From Prevotella sp. (GTDB lineage Bacteria > Bacteroidota > Bacteroidia > Bacteroidales > Bacteroidaceae), in assembly GCA_017557405.1 (NCBI GenBank), contig JAFYYV010000003.1, forward strand, positions 1 to 64,000: a DNA stretch of 64,000 nucleotides, written 5' to 3'. Below, in pieces: positions 1-8,079 of the stretch (its first letter is position 1; each line of letters starts with the position of its first letter). The notes under the pieces were generated by a model, which ran no database searches, was not told where the DNA came from, and was given only the letters and a program-made list of their open reading frames with translations. The position numbers and the translations under genes were made by a program.

Positions 1-63
1 TATTATATATTATAATAACACATAGTAGAGGGGCGCGCCTTTGCACATGTGGAGGTGCTTAAT

Positions 64-93
64 GTCACAAAGTCACATGTCACAAAGTCACAA
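64..93. repeat. 15-bp direct repeat, two copies
   Basis: The unit TGTCACAAAGTCACA occurs twice in tandem, with GTCAC beginning at 64 and again at 79. Each unit itself contains two GTCACA steps. Function unknown. Confidence 0.6.
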
Positions 94-114
94 ATGCGCC
101 CCGTAGCGACCTGC

Positions 115-148
115 GGCCTAAATGAAAAATTAAAAATGAAAAATGAAA
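115..148 (+). repeat. 34-bp AT-rich repeat, intergenic copy
   Basis: A 34-bp stretch beginning GGCCTAAATGAAAAATT, built from AAATGAAA/AATTAAA steps, is base-for-base identical to 1009-1042, which lies in frame inside the anti-sigma gene. This is the non-coding copy. Confidence 0.85.
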
Positions 149-205
149 TTTTTCGCTGTTTCTGAATGCATTAGTGTGCCTCTGCAAAAGACTAGCAATA
201 ACGGG

Positions 206-268
206 CTCATTGCATAGCTTTGACCTACTCATTGCACAGCTTTGAGCGTGTCAAAGATGGTCTTTGGA
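206..268. repeat. 22-bp-phase palindrome array A
   Basis: Two clear units start at 206 and 228: a core TCATTGCATAGCTTTGA and a variant with CACAGC, each flanked by C/G. A degenerate third unit (TCAAAGATGG...) begins at 250, again 22 bp on. Each core has inverted ends (TCA...TGA) and inner GC...GC symmetry. Same family as the arrays at 13036, 28938 and 44457. Confidence 0.75.
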
Positions 269-315
269 AAACTCAAAGACCACATATGGCGATGTAAATA
301 TTTTTTACCATGAAA

Positions 316-347
316 TTTGGTGGTTTGAAAAAAAAATTGTATTTTTG
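316..347 (+). promoter_or_regulatory. Bacteroidota-type promoter for the ECF sigma operon
   Basis: A -33 TTTG (316-319), a 20-bp gap and a -7 TATTTTTG (340-347) match TTTG-N19/20-TAnnTTTG. Transcription would start near 352, upstream of the ATG at 396 but downstream of the open TTG at 264, which supports the shorter start. Confidence 0.65.
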
Positions 348-395
348 CTTAGGAAATCGGGTGGTTCGATTGTATATAGAGAAAAGACAAGACAG

Positions 396-896
396 ATGGT
401 AGAGAAAAGAGCGTTCGAGAAGGTGTTCAGGCGTCATTACGACGGAATGTATCGGGTGGCGCTGCGGATGCTGGACGACGAGGCGGAGAGCAAGGATGTG
501 GTGAGCGAGGTGTTCGCCCATCTGCTGGACAGCGGGAAGGATCTGCGGAGTGAGACGCTGGGTGCCTACTTGCTGACGAGCGTGCGCAACCGCTGCATCA
601 ACGTGCTGGTGCACCGGCAGAAGGCGAGGGAGCAGCAACGGGCGATGGTGGTGGAGATGGTGAGCGCGGAGCAGACGGCGGAGGAGGAGCAGCTGCAGCT
701 GCTTCACCACGTGATAGAGACGCGTATGCCGAAGCTGTCGCAGCAGATTCTGCGCCTGCGCTACCAGCAGGGGTTGAAATACCGCGAGATAGCGGACGTG
801 ATGCAGGTGAGCGAGGTGACGGTTCACAACCATCTGTCGCAGTCGTTGAAACTATTGAAGGACCATTTAAAAACGTTAGGATATGGAGTCAAATGA
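396..896 (+). CDS. ECF RNA polymerase sigma factor
   Basis: A 166-residue sigma-70 family ECF factor that would redirect RNA polymerase to its target operon, probably including the receptor two genes downstream. Region 2 covers about residues 5-70 (HYDGMYRVALRML, then EDVV-like DVVSEVF), and region 4 covers about 105-160 with a helix-turn-helix (YREIADVMQVSEVTVHNHL). The start is the ATG at 396: its promoter sits at 316-347, and residues encoded upstream (from TTG 264) look non-protein-like. The last codons overlap the anti-sigma start by 14 bp, typical of translational coupling. The gene is visibly GC-rich compared with the glycan operons later in the window. The class is certain; the target regulon is inferred from position. 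Confidence 0.93.
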   Translation: MVEKRAFEKVFRRHYDGMYRVALRMLDDEAESKDVVSEVFAHLLDSGKDLRSETLGAYLLTSVRNRCINVLVHRQKAREQQRAMVVEMVSAEQTAEEEQLQLLHHVIETRMPKLSQQILRLRYQQGLKYREIADVMQVSEVTVHNHLSQSLKLLKDHLKTLGYGVK

Positions 897-1485
897 GAAA
901 CTCGAGCAGATGCTCAGGCGGATGTATGAGAGGGAATCGCTGTACAAGGACGACCTGGACACGAGCGACATCATCGACGAGGAGTGGACGAAGTTTGAAG
1001 CGGCCTTTGGCCTAAATGAAAAATTAAAAATGAAAAATGAAAAATTAAAGGATTCTTCATTCTTCACTCATCATTCTTCATTACGAAAGTATGTTGCGAT
1101 GGTGGTGGGAGTGCTGTTGCTATCGGGTATCACTTATGCGGCGATACGGTTTGTGGGAGGCAGCACGGACGGACAGGAGGCTGGACAGGAGCAGACGGTG
1201 GTGGCGACCGATGGACGGCAGACGACGGAGGAGGCTCCACTGGCTGAGCGCGACAGCACGCTGACGGCGGCGAGGGTGTTCGAGAACCAGGAGTTGGGCT
1301 CCATCCTCGAGGAGGTGGCGCAGTTCTACGACTGTGAGGTGGTGTACAAGGACGAGAACGCCCGACGGCTGCGCCTGTACTTCACATGGGACAAGACGCT
1401 GGCGGTGGACGACGTGGTGGGTACGTTCAACAAGTTCGAGCGTTTCCACATCAAGAGAGAGGGACGGAGACTGATTGTAGAATGA
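883..1485 (+). CDS. anti-sigma factor, short FecR-like with DUF4974-type C-terminus
   Basis: A 200-residue single-pass membrane protein that presumably sequesters the upstream sigma factor. Residues 1-45 are charged and cytoplasmic. Residues 69-88 (YVAMVVGVLLLSGITYAAI) form the membrane helix. The periplasmic part ends in a DUF4974/STN-like fold (about 130-200: LGSILEEVAQFYDCEVVY...FHIKREGRRLIVE), the part expected to sense the receptor's STN domain. The FecR core domain present in most relatives is missing, so this is a reduced version. Residues 44-67 are encoded by an AT-rich repeat block, the first 34 bp of which are identical to intergenic DNA at 115-148; this looks like an in-frame insertion into the juxtamembrane linker. 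ATG at 883 overlaps the sigma gene. Confidence 0.85.
   Translation: MESNEKLEQMLRRMYERESLYKDDLDTSDIIDEEWTKFEAAFGLNEKLKMKNEKLKDSSFFTHHSSLRKYVAMVVGVLLLSGITYAAIRFVGGSTDGQEAGQEQTVVATDGRQTTEEAPLAERDSTLTAARVFENQELGSILEEVAQFYDCEVVYKDENARRLRLYFTWDKTLAVDDVVGTFNKFERFHIKREGRRLIVE
1009..1042 (+). repeat. 34-bp AT-rich repeat, in-frame coding copy
   Basis: Identical to 115-148. Here it is read as LNEKLKMKNEK inside the anti-sigma linker, and is followed by a further AT-rich block (ATTCTTCATTCTTCACTC...) up to about 1085. The reading frame remains open throughout. Confidence 0.85.
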
Positions 1486-1523
1486 CAGGATACAGAAAAG
1501 GGTAATTAGACTTTAGAAAAGGA

Positions 1524-4148
1524 ATGAAAAAGATAGTATTCATGATAACATTGTGCCTCTGCGTGAGCGGCTTGCATGCCCAGAGGCTGACCAGGGACTA
1601 CCGCAACCAGTCGCTCTCGAAGGTGCTCGAGGACTTGAACAGCGCGGTGAGCGACCAAACCATCAACTTCATCTACAACGAGCTGGAGGACTTCACTGTG
1701 ACCTGCCGCTTCGAGAACCGCACGCTGAGGGACGCCCTGCGCGAGGTGGTGGGCTTCTACCCGATGAAGGTGACCTTCGACGGCAACCGCATCTTCGTGG
1801 AGTGTACGCAGAAGGAGAGCACGAAGGTGATAGGAAGGGTGGTGGACGGACGAGGCAATCCCATCGAATTCGCCAATGTCTCGTTGTTCGGCGATGCCAA
1901 CATACCCGACAATGAACAGAATTCCACATACTTTGATAAGGGGAGCGACGCCGCGATGGCAGCAGCTTTCATCAATGGCAGCGTGAGCAATGAGAATGGC
2001 GATTTCGTGATTCCCTGCAAGGCGAAGAGGGTGACGCTGAAGGTGAGCTGCGTGGGCTACAAGACGTTGACGCGGAAGGTGAACGTGGGGCAGGTGGGCA
2101 CCATCGCCCTGCAGCCGGAGACCTACATGGTGAACGCGGTGGAGGTGAAAGGGACGATTCCACAATATAAGATGACGACGGGCGGTGTGACCGTCGATGT
2201 GCAGCACTCCATCCTGCACGACCTGGGTTCGGCTGAGGACGTGTTGTCGATGATGCCGATGGTGCAGCTGCGCGATGGCAAGTTCGAGGTGCTGGCGAAG
2301 GGCGAGCCCGAAATATACATCAACAACAAGAAGGTGCGCGACGCCGCTGACCTGAAGCAGTTGAAGTCGGTGGACGTGAAGTCGGTGGACGTGATTACCG
2401 CCCCTGGTGCCCAGTATAATGCCGAGGTGAACGCCGTGATACGCATCAAGACCCTGAAGCCGCAGGGCGACGGACTGAGCGTGATGGCGACCAGTCAGAC
2501 GTGGAAGAACAACAAATGGAACAACTACGACGACCTGACCTTGAAATATCGCACAGGCGGCTTGGAGGCGTTTGCCACCGTTGCGCTCGACAACGGCCAC
2601 TACAGCAACGACCAGGACCTCGATCAGGAGTTACATATCAACAAGGACATGTTTGACATCAACGCGGAGTTGCCCGTGAGGAGCAGTTGGACGGAGCTGC
2701 AGTACAAGGGAGGATTGAGCTACGACTTCAATACTGACCACTCGATAGGACTTAGCTTCTCGTCGCAGAAAATCCTTTATAACCGCTTCAGCTCTGACAT
2801 GATCCAGCACTATCTGAAGAACGGCGCCTTTGACGCTGATGTACGCCTGACGACCGATATCCGTGAGAAGAACAAGCCTGTGTGGGAGGTGAACTCCTAC
2901 TACGTAGGCAAGGCTGGCAATCTGGGTATCGACCTGAATGCCACCGTGCTGCGACACGCATCGGAGAATAACAACAACCAATATGAGATGAGCGGTGAAT
3001 ATGGCAATCGCACCCTCACCACGCAGACGACGGAGGACGACAGGCTGGTGGCTGCGAAGCTGGTGCTGGACTATCCCATTTGGCAAGGAAGGCTGAGCGG
3101 TGGCTCGGAGGCGACATCGACCATGAGTCATGGCCACAACTGGAATGAGGAGTACATCATTCCAGAGTCGGACAACGAAGTGTTGGAGAGGAACATCGCG
3201 GGCTTCGCCGAATACGATTTGTCGTACGGTGTCCAGTCTTCAACGTTCAACGTGCACGCTGGCCTGCGCTATGAGCACGTGGAGACTGACTACCATTCGT
3301 TTGGCATCTCTCAATCGGAGCCCAGCCGCACGTATAACGACTGGTTCCCCAATCTGTCGGTGGGTTGGCAGAAAGGCAAGTTGGGTGCCCAGCTGGGCTA
3401 CAGCAAGCGCATCAGTCGTCCGCCCTACAGCATGCTGACTTCCATGATTATATACGACAGCCGTATGCTCTACGAGGGTGGCAATCCGCTGCTGCGCCCT
3501 TCGGTACGTCAGAGCATCGATTTTATTCTGACCTATTCGTCGTGGCTGACCTTTGTTTCAGGTTTTACACGAGAGAAAGATTTCTTCACCCACGTAGGGC
3601 AGGTGTATGACGAGGAGAAGGAGATAGGCATTTTCCGCCCCGCCAACTTCGACCATCAGGATCGTGTCTATGCCACGCTGGTGGCATCGCCGAAGCTGGG
3701 ATTCTGGCGGCCAACGGCCACGCTGCACTACTATCAGCAGATGTTCGACGCCGAGAAATATGGCGCGCCGAAGAAACTGAACAAGCCTGAGTTCAGCGTC
3801 GACCTGAAGAGTTGGTTCGTCCTCGACGAGACGGCCAAGGCGCTGCTGCAAGTCAGCTATACCGGCAGCAACCACTGGGGATTCATGTATCGCGGCAGCG
3901 TCTTCAACGTGAATGCCCGCCTGCAGAAATCGTTCTTGAAGGGAAGACTGACCACTGCGCTCTATGCCAACGACATCTTCCGCACGGCGAGGACCAAGGT
4001 GACCACCTACTACAACATCGGCAAGACGGCTCAGGACTACTACAGCTATACGCAACAGATAGGCCTCACGCTGAGCTACAACTTCAACGCCACCAGCTCG
4101 AAGTATAAGGGTACGGGTGCTGGACAGGAAGAGAGAAGTCGCCTGTAG
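1524..4148 (+). CDS. TonB-dependent outer-membrane receptor with STN signalling domain
   Basis: An 874-residue outer-membrane beta-barrel. A signal peptide (1-19, ending LHAQ) is followed by an STN domain (about 25-92: YRNQSLSKVLEDLNSAV...RIFVECT), a carboxypeptidase-regulatory-like beta-sandwich (about 98-195: GRVVDGRGNPIEFANVSLFG), a plug-like region (about 200-310) and a barrel to the C-terminus, of the OMP_b-brl_3 type (YEGGNPLLRPSVRQSIDF). STN domains of such receptors contact the periplasmic part of an anti-sigma factor, so the three genes 396-4148 form a trans-envelope signalling unit. It starts 38 bp after the anti-sigma gene. The ligand cannot be told from sequence. Codon use is GC-rich, like the two genes before it. 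Confidence 0.92.
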   Translation: MKKIVFMITLCLCVSGLHAQRLTRDYRNQSLSKVLEDLNSAVSDQTINFIYNELEDFTVTCRFENRTLRDALREVVGFYPMKVTFDGNRIFVECTQKESTKVIGRVVDGRGNPIEFANVSLFGDANIPDNEQNSTYFDKGSDAAMAAAFINGSVSNENGDFVIPCKAKRVTLKVSCVGYKTLTRKVNVGQVGTIALQPETYMVNAVEVKGTIPQYKMTTGGVTVDVQHSILHDLGSAEDVLSMMPMVQLRDGKFEVLAKGEPEIYINNKKVRDAADLKQLKSVDVKSVDVITAPGAQYNAEVNAVIRIKTLKPQGDGLSVMATSQTWKNNKWNNYDDLTLKYRTGGLEAFATVALDNGHYSNDQDLDQELHINKDMFDINAELPVRSSWTELQYKGGLSYDFNTDHSIGLSFSSQKILYNRFSSDMIQHYLKNGAFDADVRLTTDIREKNKPVWEVNSYYVGKAGNLGIDLNATVLRHASENNNNQYEMSGEYGNRTLTTQTTEDDRLVAAKLVLDYPIWQGRLSGGSEATSTMSHGHNWNEEYIIPESDNEVLERNIAGFAEYDLSYGVQSSTFNVHAGLRYEHVETDYHSFGISQSEPSRTYNDWFPNLSVGWQKGKLGAQLGYSKRISRPPYSMLTSMIIYDSRMLYEGGNPLLRPSVRQSIDFILTYSSWLTFVSGFTREKDFFTHVGQVYDEEKEIGIFRPANFDHQDRVYATLVASPKLGFWRPTATLHYYQQMFDAEKYGAPKKLNKPEFSVDLKSWFVLDETAKALLQVSYTGSNHWGFMYRGSVFNVNARLQKSFLKGRLTTALYANDIFRTARTKVTTYYNIGKTAQDYYSYTQQIGLTLSYNFNATSSKYKGTGAGQEERSRL

Positions 4149-4151
4149 GCG

Positions 4152-4180
4152 ATTAAAAAATTAAAAAATTAAAAAATTAA
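4152..4180. repeat. ATTAAAAA tandem repeat
   Basis: Three and a half copies of the 8-mer ATTAAAAA directly after the receptor stop codon. A simple AT-rich repeat of the kind common in spacers of this window. The rest of the gap to 4442 contains AT-rich sequence and the next promoter. Confidence 0.7.
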
Positions 4181-4342
4181 GCTGCGTTTGAATCGTTTTG
4201 CACGATATTTCATAACTTATAACTCATAATTTACAACTAAGAATCAACGATTCTCCTGTGTCAAATTTGGGGTGCAGTATTTTACAAGTGATTGATATAG
4301 AGGTGTTTACGTAAAATGATTGTGTCAATGACTGAATGGGTA

Positions 4343-4373
4343 TTGCAAAAAGGGATTTTATGGATTACCTTTG
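4343..4373 (+). promoter_or_regulatory. promoter for the secreted TonB_C protein
   Basis: TTG (4343-4345), 20 bp, TACCTTTG (4366-4373). This is a good match to the Bacteroidota consensus and predicts a leader of about 65 nt. It lies after the sigma/anti-sigma/receptor block, so the next gene can be expressed independently. Confidence 0.65.
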
Positions 4374-4442
4374 CAAAAAAATACAACGGTGGTAGGACAT
4401 CAGAACCCGAGACCATCCATAAACCCTTATACCCAAAAAGTC

Positions 4443-5078
4443 ATGAAACGAATCATTTTATTCAGTCTGTTGTTCGCCTTTGGCATGACCTATGCGGCAG
4501 CGCAGGAGAAAGAAAACGTCAAGAGTCAGAAAGATTCAACACGCGTCATACATTGTTGTTATGTACAGATGCCCTCTTTTCCTGGAGGCACCCAAGCATT
4601 GATGGATTACCTCAAAGAGAACACCCGTTGGCCAGGTGGCCCGGAAAGATGCGTTCAAGGCAGGGTGGTTGTCAGTTTCGTGGTGGAGAAAGACGGCAGC
4701 ATCGCCGAGGCGAAAGTGGTGAAAAGCCTCGACCCCGCTTTTGACGCCGAAGCCCTCAGGGTGGTTTCCATGATGCCCAAATGGATTCCTGGCAAATTCT
4801 ATGGTGAGGCTACCCGCGTGAGATACTGCATACCCATTAGGTTCAAATTGGAAGATGATGAACAGGATGGCGCCAAGAGCAAGTTGATGCCCAAACCCGT
4901 ACAAGCATCACCGACCACCACCTCCATTCGCGAGCTGCAGAAGGATGATGATCAGATCACCGTCTATGATGTTCAGGGCAACCAGCGTTACAGTGGAAAG
5001 AAGGCTGAACTATCGCTTCCCTCTGGCACTTATATCGTGAAAAGCAAAGAGGAAAGTCGGAAAATGGTGGTTAGGTAA
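4443..5078 (+). CDS. secreted TonB_C-domain protein with sorting-domain-like tail
   Basis: 211 residues. A cleavable signal peptide (1-20, MKRIILF...AAAQ) is followed by a TonB C-terminal domain (about 45-135: GRVVVSFVVEKDGSIAEAKVV, MMPKWIPGK) and a C-terminal module (170-211: ITVYDVQGNQRYSG, LPSGTYIVK, KMVVR) that resembles a type IX secretion sorting domain. Classical TonB is anchored in the inner membrane and energises receptors. Here the only hydrophobic segment looks cleavable, so this is probably a periplasmic or exported TonB_C protein and not an energy transducer. ATG 4443 is chosen because it begins the signal peptide; an in-frame upstream TTG would overlap the promoter. The role is unknown. 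Confidence 0.75.
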   Translation: MKRIILFSLLFAFGMTYAAAQEKENVKSQKDSTRVIHCCYVQMPSFPGGTQALMDYLKENTRWPGGPERCVQGRVVVSFVVEKDGSIAEAKVVKSLDPAFDAEALRVVSMMPKWIPGKFYGEATRVRYCIPIRFKLEDDEQDGAKSKLMPKPVQASPTTTSIRELQKDDDQITVYDVQGNQRYSGKKAELSLPSGTYIVKSKEESRKMVVR

Positions 5079-5305
5079 AAGGGCCGACAGAAGTCGTAGT
5101 CAGTTGGGTGGTAGTGCGAGGTGCGACATGCAGGTCATATACCCTAAATTAAACGGGTATCGACCCATTGCTACATGCTGATATGCTGGGCATGCGCCGT
5201 GAAAAGAAAAATTCTTGCCCCGAAGAGACTAAGATTGCTTATCCAAGCAGGTTCCAACTCGCCCCACGCCTGTCTGCCGGCTTTATTCTTGTTGAACCTT
5301 CGGCA

Positions 5306-5761
5306 TCAGGAAGTCAACTCCGTGGTGAAGTTGAGCGTCTGAATCTTCAGGTCTATCTGGCGCAAAGCCTCTGATAGTTTGTCTATCTGTTTGCGCAAGG
5401 GTTTCACCTCGATGGTAGCCACCGTCTTGATTTCCGTGCGTGAATAGCGGTTGTTGAGCTGTGAGGCGCTGTTCGACACGTTGCGCAGGAGTTCAACACG
5501 CATTTTCAGCACATCGCGCTCAGCGTTCAGTTGGGTGATGGTCTTGCCCTCGTGGACGGTGAGCATATTGGTGGCATTGATGCGGAAAATCAACTTTTCC
5601 AACTGGTCGAGACAGCCGTTCAGCTCGGCCATCAGCTCTTTCGGGTCCTCGGTGGGCTGTTCGCCCTCCTGCACCTTGATGTTGTTGAGCAGTCTCACTT
5701 TCAACTGCTCTATACGCGCCTGCAAGTCCTTGCGCAGGCTCAATGCTTCAGCTAATTTCAT
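5306..5761 (-). CDS. DIP1984 family protein
   Basis: 151 residues, mostly helical, with heptad-like leucines (MKLAEALSLRKDLQARIEQLKVRL). The N-terminal segment with QEGEQPTEDPKELMAEL and LIFRINATNMLTV is characteristic of the DIP1984/septicolysin-like family. No enzymatic motif or signal peptide is visible, and no function is established that I can name. It lies 38 bp downstream of the SIMPL-domain gene on the same strand and is probably co-transcribed. Family assignment is fairly certain. Confidence 0.8.
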   Translation of the reverse strand: MKLAEALSLRKDLQARIEQLKVRLLNNIKVQEGEQPTEDPKELMAELNGCLDQLEKLIFRINATNMLTVHEGKTITQLNAERDVLKMRVELLRNVSNSASQLNNRYSRTEIKTVATIEVKPLRKQIDKLSEALRQIDLKIQTLNFTTELTS

Positions 5762-5799
5762 ATTCGATGGTTTTTGTCTTTCGTTTTCTACGGTAAGCG

Positions 5800-6501
5800 T
5801 TATTGTTTCAGCGAATAGGTGATGGTTGTGACCACGCGCAACTTCTTGATATAGGGCGTGTTCTCATCGCGATTGTCGATTTCAAACTGTCCTTGTCCGG
5901 CTGTCTGGATCTCGCCCAGACGAGCGTGGCTGGCCTCGGCAAACTGCTCGGCTGTCTTCTGCGCGTTCTTGATGGCTTCGGCCATCATCTCGGGCTTCAT
6001 CTGCTGGAACGACGCATATTCGTATTCGGCATTGCTGGTCTCGATGGCCACACCCTGCTTCAATAGCTCAGCCTGCTTGAAGATGGCGGTCTTCACCTGC
6101 TCCACCTTCTTGGTGGCAACGGTAATGGTGGTGGAGACGATGTAGCGGAATGGCTTGTTGTTGTCGCCCCACTCGCGAGCCTCGAGGTCGCTGATGGATG
6201 GCGGGTTGACGGTGATTTCCTGCTCATCGATGCCGTTTGCCTTCAAGAATCGCTTGATCTTGTCGGTCTGCAGGTTGATGCTCTCGTAGAGCATTGGCAG
6301 GTCGTTGCCAGTCACCTTTGTGCTGATGCTCCACGTTACTTTGTCGGCAGGCACTTCGCGCTCTGCCAAACCTTTCACAGTTACTTTGCGGTCCTTGTTG
6401 GCAAAGTTGTCGATGCCAGCTTTCATGAACCAACCCAAACAAAAAATGCCCACCGCAATGATAGCGGCTGCAATGAAGCGACTTTCTTTCATATTCTTCA
6501 T
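5800..6501 (-). CDS. SIMPL (DUF541) domain exported protein
   Basis: 233 residues with an N-terminal hydrophobic segment (about 10-28, [18 protein letters not shown]), which acts as a signal peptide or anchor, followed by a SIMPL/DUF541 domain (about 38-230: [18 protein letters not shown], ending [11 protein letters not shown]). SIMPL proteins are periplasmic or outer-membrane-associated with loosely defined roles in envelope or oxidative stress. ATG 6501 gives [12 protein letters not shown] 6492 is an equally possible start, three residues shorter. First gene of a two-gene minus-strand unit. A weak CAAATATA at 6620-6627 could be its -7 box, but no matching -33 box was found. Confidence 0.88.
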   Translation of the reverse strand: MKNMKESRFIAAAIIAVGIFCLGWFMKAGIDNFANKDRKVTVKGLAEREVPADKVTWSISTKVTGNDLPMLYESINLQTDKIKRFLKANGIDEQEITVNPPSISDLEAREWGDNNKPFRYIVSTTITVATKKVEQVKTAIFKQAELLKQGVAIETSNAEYEYASFQQMKPEMMAEAIKNAQKTAEQFAEASHARLGEIQTAGQGQFEIDNRDENTPYIKKLRVVTTITYSLKQ

Positions 6502-6647
6502 TTTTATCTCATTATCTTTTATCTCATTATCTAGGACGGATGTCCCTTTACGCCCTCTTACTCCCCTTTATACTCTTTATGCTTCAACTTGCAAAGTTGA
6601 TTGTTTCTGTTATTTGGCGCAAATATAGGAATTATTTTCGAAATGTC

Positions 6648-6678
6648 TTTGTGTTTCGACCAAAAAAGTGTAACTTTG
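6648..6678 (+). promoter_or_regulatory. promoter of the ffh-folD-kor operon
   Basis: TTTG (6648-6651), 19 bp, TAACTTTG (6671-6678): a perfect match to TTTG-N19-TAnnTTTG, leaving a leader of roughly 30 nt before ffh. Confidence 0.75.
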
Positions 6679-6711
6679 CAGTCCAAAAATATAGATAAAG
6701 GATAAAAAGAT

Positions 6712-8049
6712 ATGTTTGAGAATCTTAGTGACAGACTAGAACGGTCGTTCAAGATACTGAAAGGTGAAGGGAAAATCACCGAAATCAACGTTGCCGAAAC
6801 CTTGAAGGACGTGCGTCGTGCGCTGCTCGATGCCGACGTGAACTACAAGGTTGCCAAGGACTTCACCGACCGCGTGAAGGAGAAGGCGATGGGCATGAAT
6901 GTGCTGACGGCAATCAAGCCTGGTCAGTTGATGGTGAAGATTGTTCACGACGAACTGGCTGAGCTCATGGGCGGCGAGGCCGTGGAGTTGAAGCTGAATG
7001 GCAAACCGAGCATCGTGCTGATGTCGGGATTGCAAGGTTCGGGTAAGACGACGTTCAGCGGCAAGTTGGCCAACATGCTGAAGCAGAAGCAGCACAAGAA
7101 GCCTTTGCTCGTGGCTTGCGACGTGTATCGTCCTGCTGCCATCCAACAGTTGCATGTGGTGGGCGAGCAGGTGGGCGTTCCTGTGTATAGCGAACCTGAA
7201 AGCAAGAATGTGATTGACATTGCCCGTCATGCTATTGCGAAAGCGAAGGCTGAAGGACAGGATGTCGTCATCGTCGATACGGCTGGTCGTCTGGCTGTTG
7301 ACGAGGAGATGATGCAGGAGATTGAGAGTCTGAAGCAGGCCATCACTCCCGATGAGACGCTCTTCGTGGTGGACTCGATGACCGGTCAGGATGCTGTGAA
7401 CACCGCCAAGGAGTTCAACGACCGACTCGACTTTGATGGCGTGGTGCTGACAAAGCTCGATGGTGATACACGTGGTGGTGCCGCTCTTTCGATTCGCACT
7501 GTTGTTACAAAGCCTATCAAGTTTGTGGGTACAGGCGAGAAGATGGAAGCTATCGACGTGTTCCATCCTGCTCGTATGGCCGATCGCATCTTGGGAATGG
7601 GCGACATCGTGAGCTTGGTGGAGCGCGCTCAGGAGCAGTTTGACGAGGAAGAGGCAAAGCGCCTGCAGAAGAAGATTCAGAAGAACAAATTCGACTTCGA
7701 CGATTTCCTCGGACAGATTCAGCAGATCAAGAAGATGGGTAACATCAAGGACTTGGCTGCGATGATTCCTGGTGTGGGCAAGCAGTTGAAGGACCTCGAC
7801 ATCGACGATAACGCCTTCAAGGGCATCGAGGCCATCATCCGAAGCATGACTCCCAAGGAGCGTCAGAATCCTGAAATCCTGAACCAGAGTCGTCGCATGC
7901 GTATTGCCAAAGGTAGCGGTACGAACATTCAGGAGGTGAACCGACTGATCAAGCAGTTCGAGCAGACGCGCAAGATGATGAAAATGGTGACCAGCGGCGG
8001 CATGGGCGGTATGCGCAACATGATGCGAGGCGGTCTGCCAAAGTTTTAA
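6712..8049 (+). CDS. ffh: signal recognition particle GTPase Ffh
   Basis: 445 residues, normal length. Ffh binds 4.5S RNA and signal sequences of nascent membrane proteins and delivers ribosomes to FtsY. The N domain (1-95) is followed by the G domain with P-loop GLQGSGKTT (about 105), DTAGR (about 190) and TKLDGDTRGG (about 245). The methionine-rich M domain follows (about 300-445: IPGVGKQL, SRRMRIAKGSGT) and ends in a GGMGGMRNMMRGG tail. First gene of the 6.7-11.8 kb operon. Confidence 0.98.
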   Translation: MFENLSDRLERSFKILKGEGKITEINVAETLKDVRRALLDADVNYKVAKDFTDRVKEKAMGMNVLTAIKPGQLMVKIVHDELAELMGGEAVELKLNGKPSIVLMSGLQGSGKTTFSGKLANMLKQKQHKKPLLVACDVYRPAAIQQLHVVGEQVGVPVYSEPESKNVIDIARHAIAKAKAEGQDVVIVDTAGRLAVDEEMMQEIESLKQAITPDETLFVVDSMTGQDAVNTAKEFNDRLDFDGVVLTKLDGDTRGGAALSIRTVVTKPIKFVGTGEKMEAIDVFHPARMADRILGMGDIVSLVERAQEQFDEEEAKRLQKKIQKNKFDFDDFLGQIQQIKKMGNIKDLAAMIPGVGKQLKDLDIDDNAFKGIEAIIRSMTPKERQNPEILNQSRRMRIAKGSGTNIQEVNRLIKQFEQTRKMMKMVTSGGMGGMRNMMRGGLPKF

Positions 8050-8079
8050 CACCTAACACCCAACACCAATCACCCAAAT

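Larger units (their letters stand above)
1..395. other. intergenic region with several repeat types
   Basis: No convincing gene lies before the sigma factor. The region holds a 15-bp direct repeat (64-93), one copy of a 34-bp AT-rich repeat that recurs inside the anti-sigma gene (115-148), a short 22-bp-phase palindrome array (206-268) and the promoter of the sigma factor (316-347). The sigma reading frame stays open back to a TTG at 264, but the promoter lies inside that extension, so the extension is unlikely to be translated. Confidence 0.7.

Noticed and set aside
264-395. N-terminal extension of the ECF sigma factor from TTG 264
   Set aside because: The region contains a consensus promoter (316-347), and the encoded residues do not resemble sigma region 2; ATG 396 is used.
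1506-2600. Long minus-strand open frames opposite the receptor gene
   Set aside because: Histidine/arginine/leucine-rich products that mirror GC-rich codons of the receptor on the other strand; no domain recognised.
5079-5305. Gene in the gap between the TonB_C protein and the DIP1984 gene
   Set aside because: The only open frame, 5168-5374, overlaps the end of the DIP1984 gene and has no domain or sensible start context.
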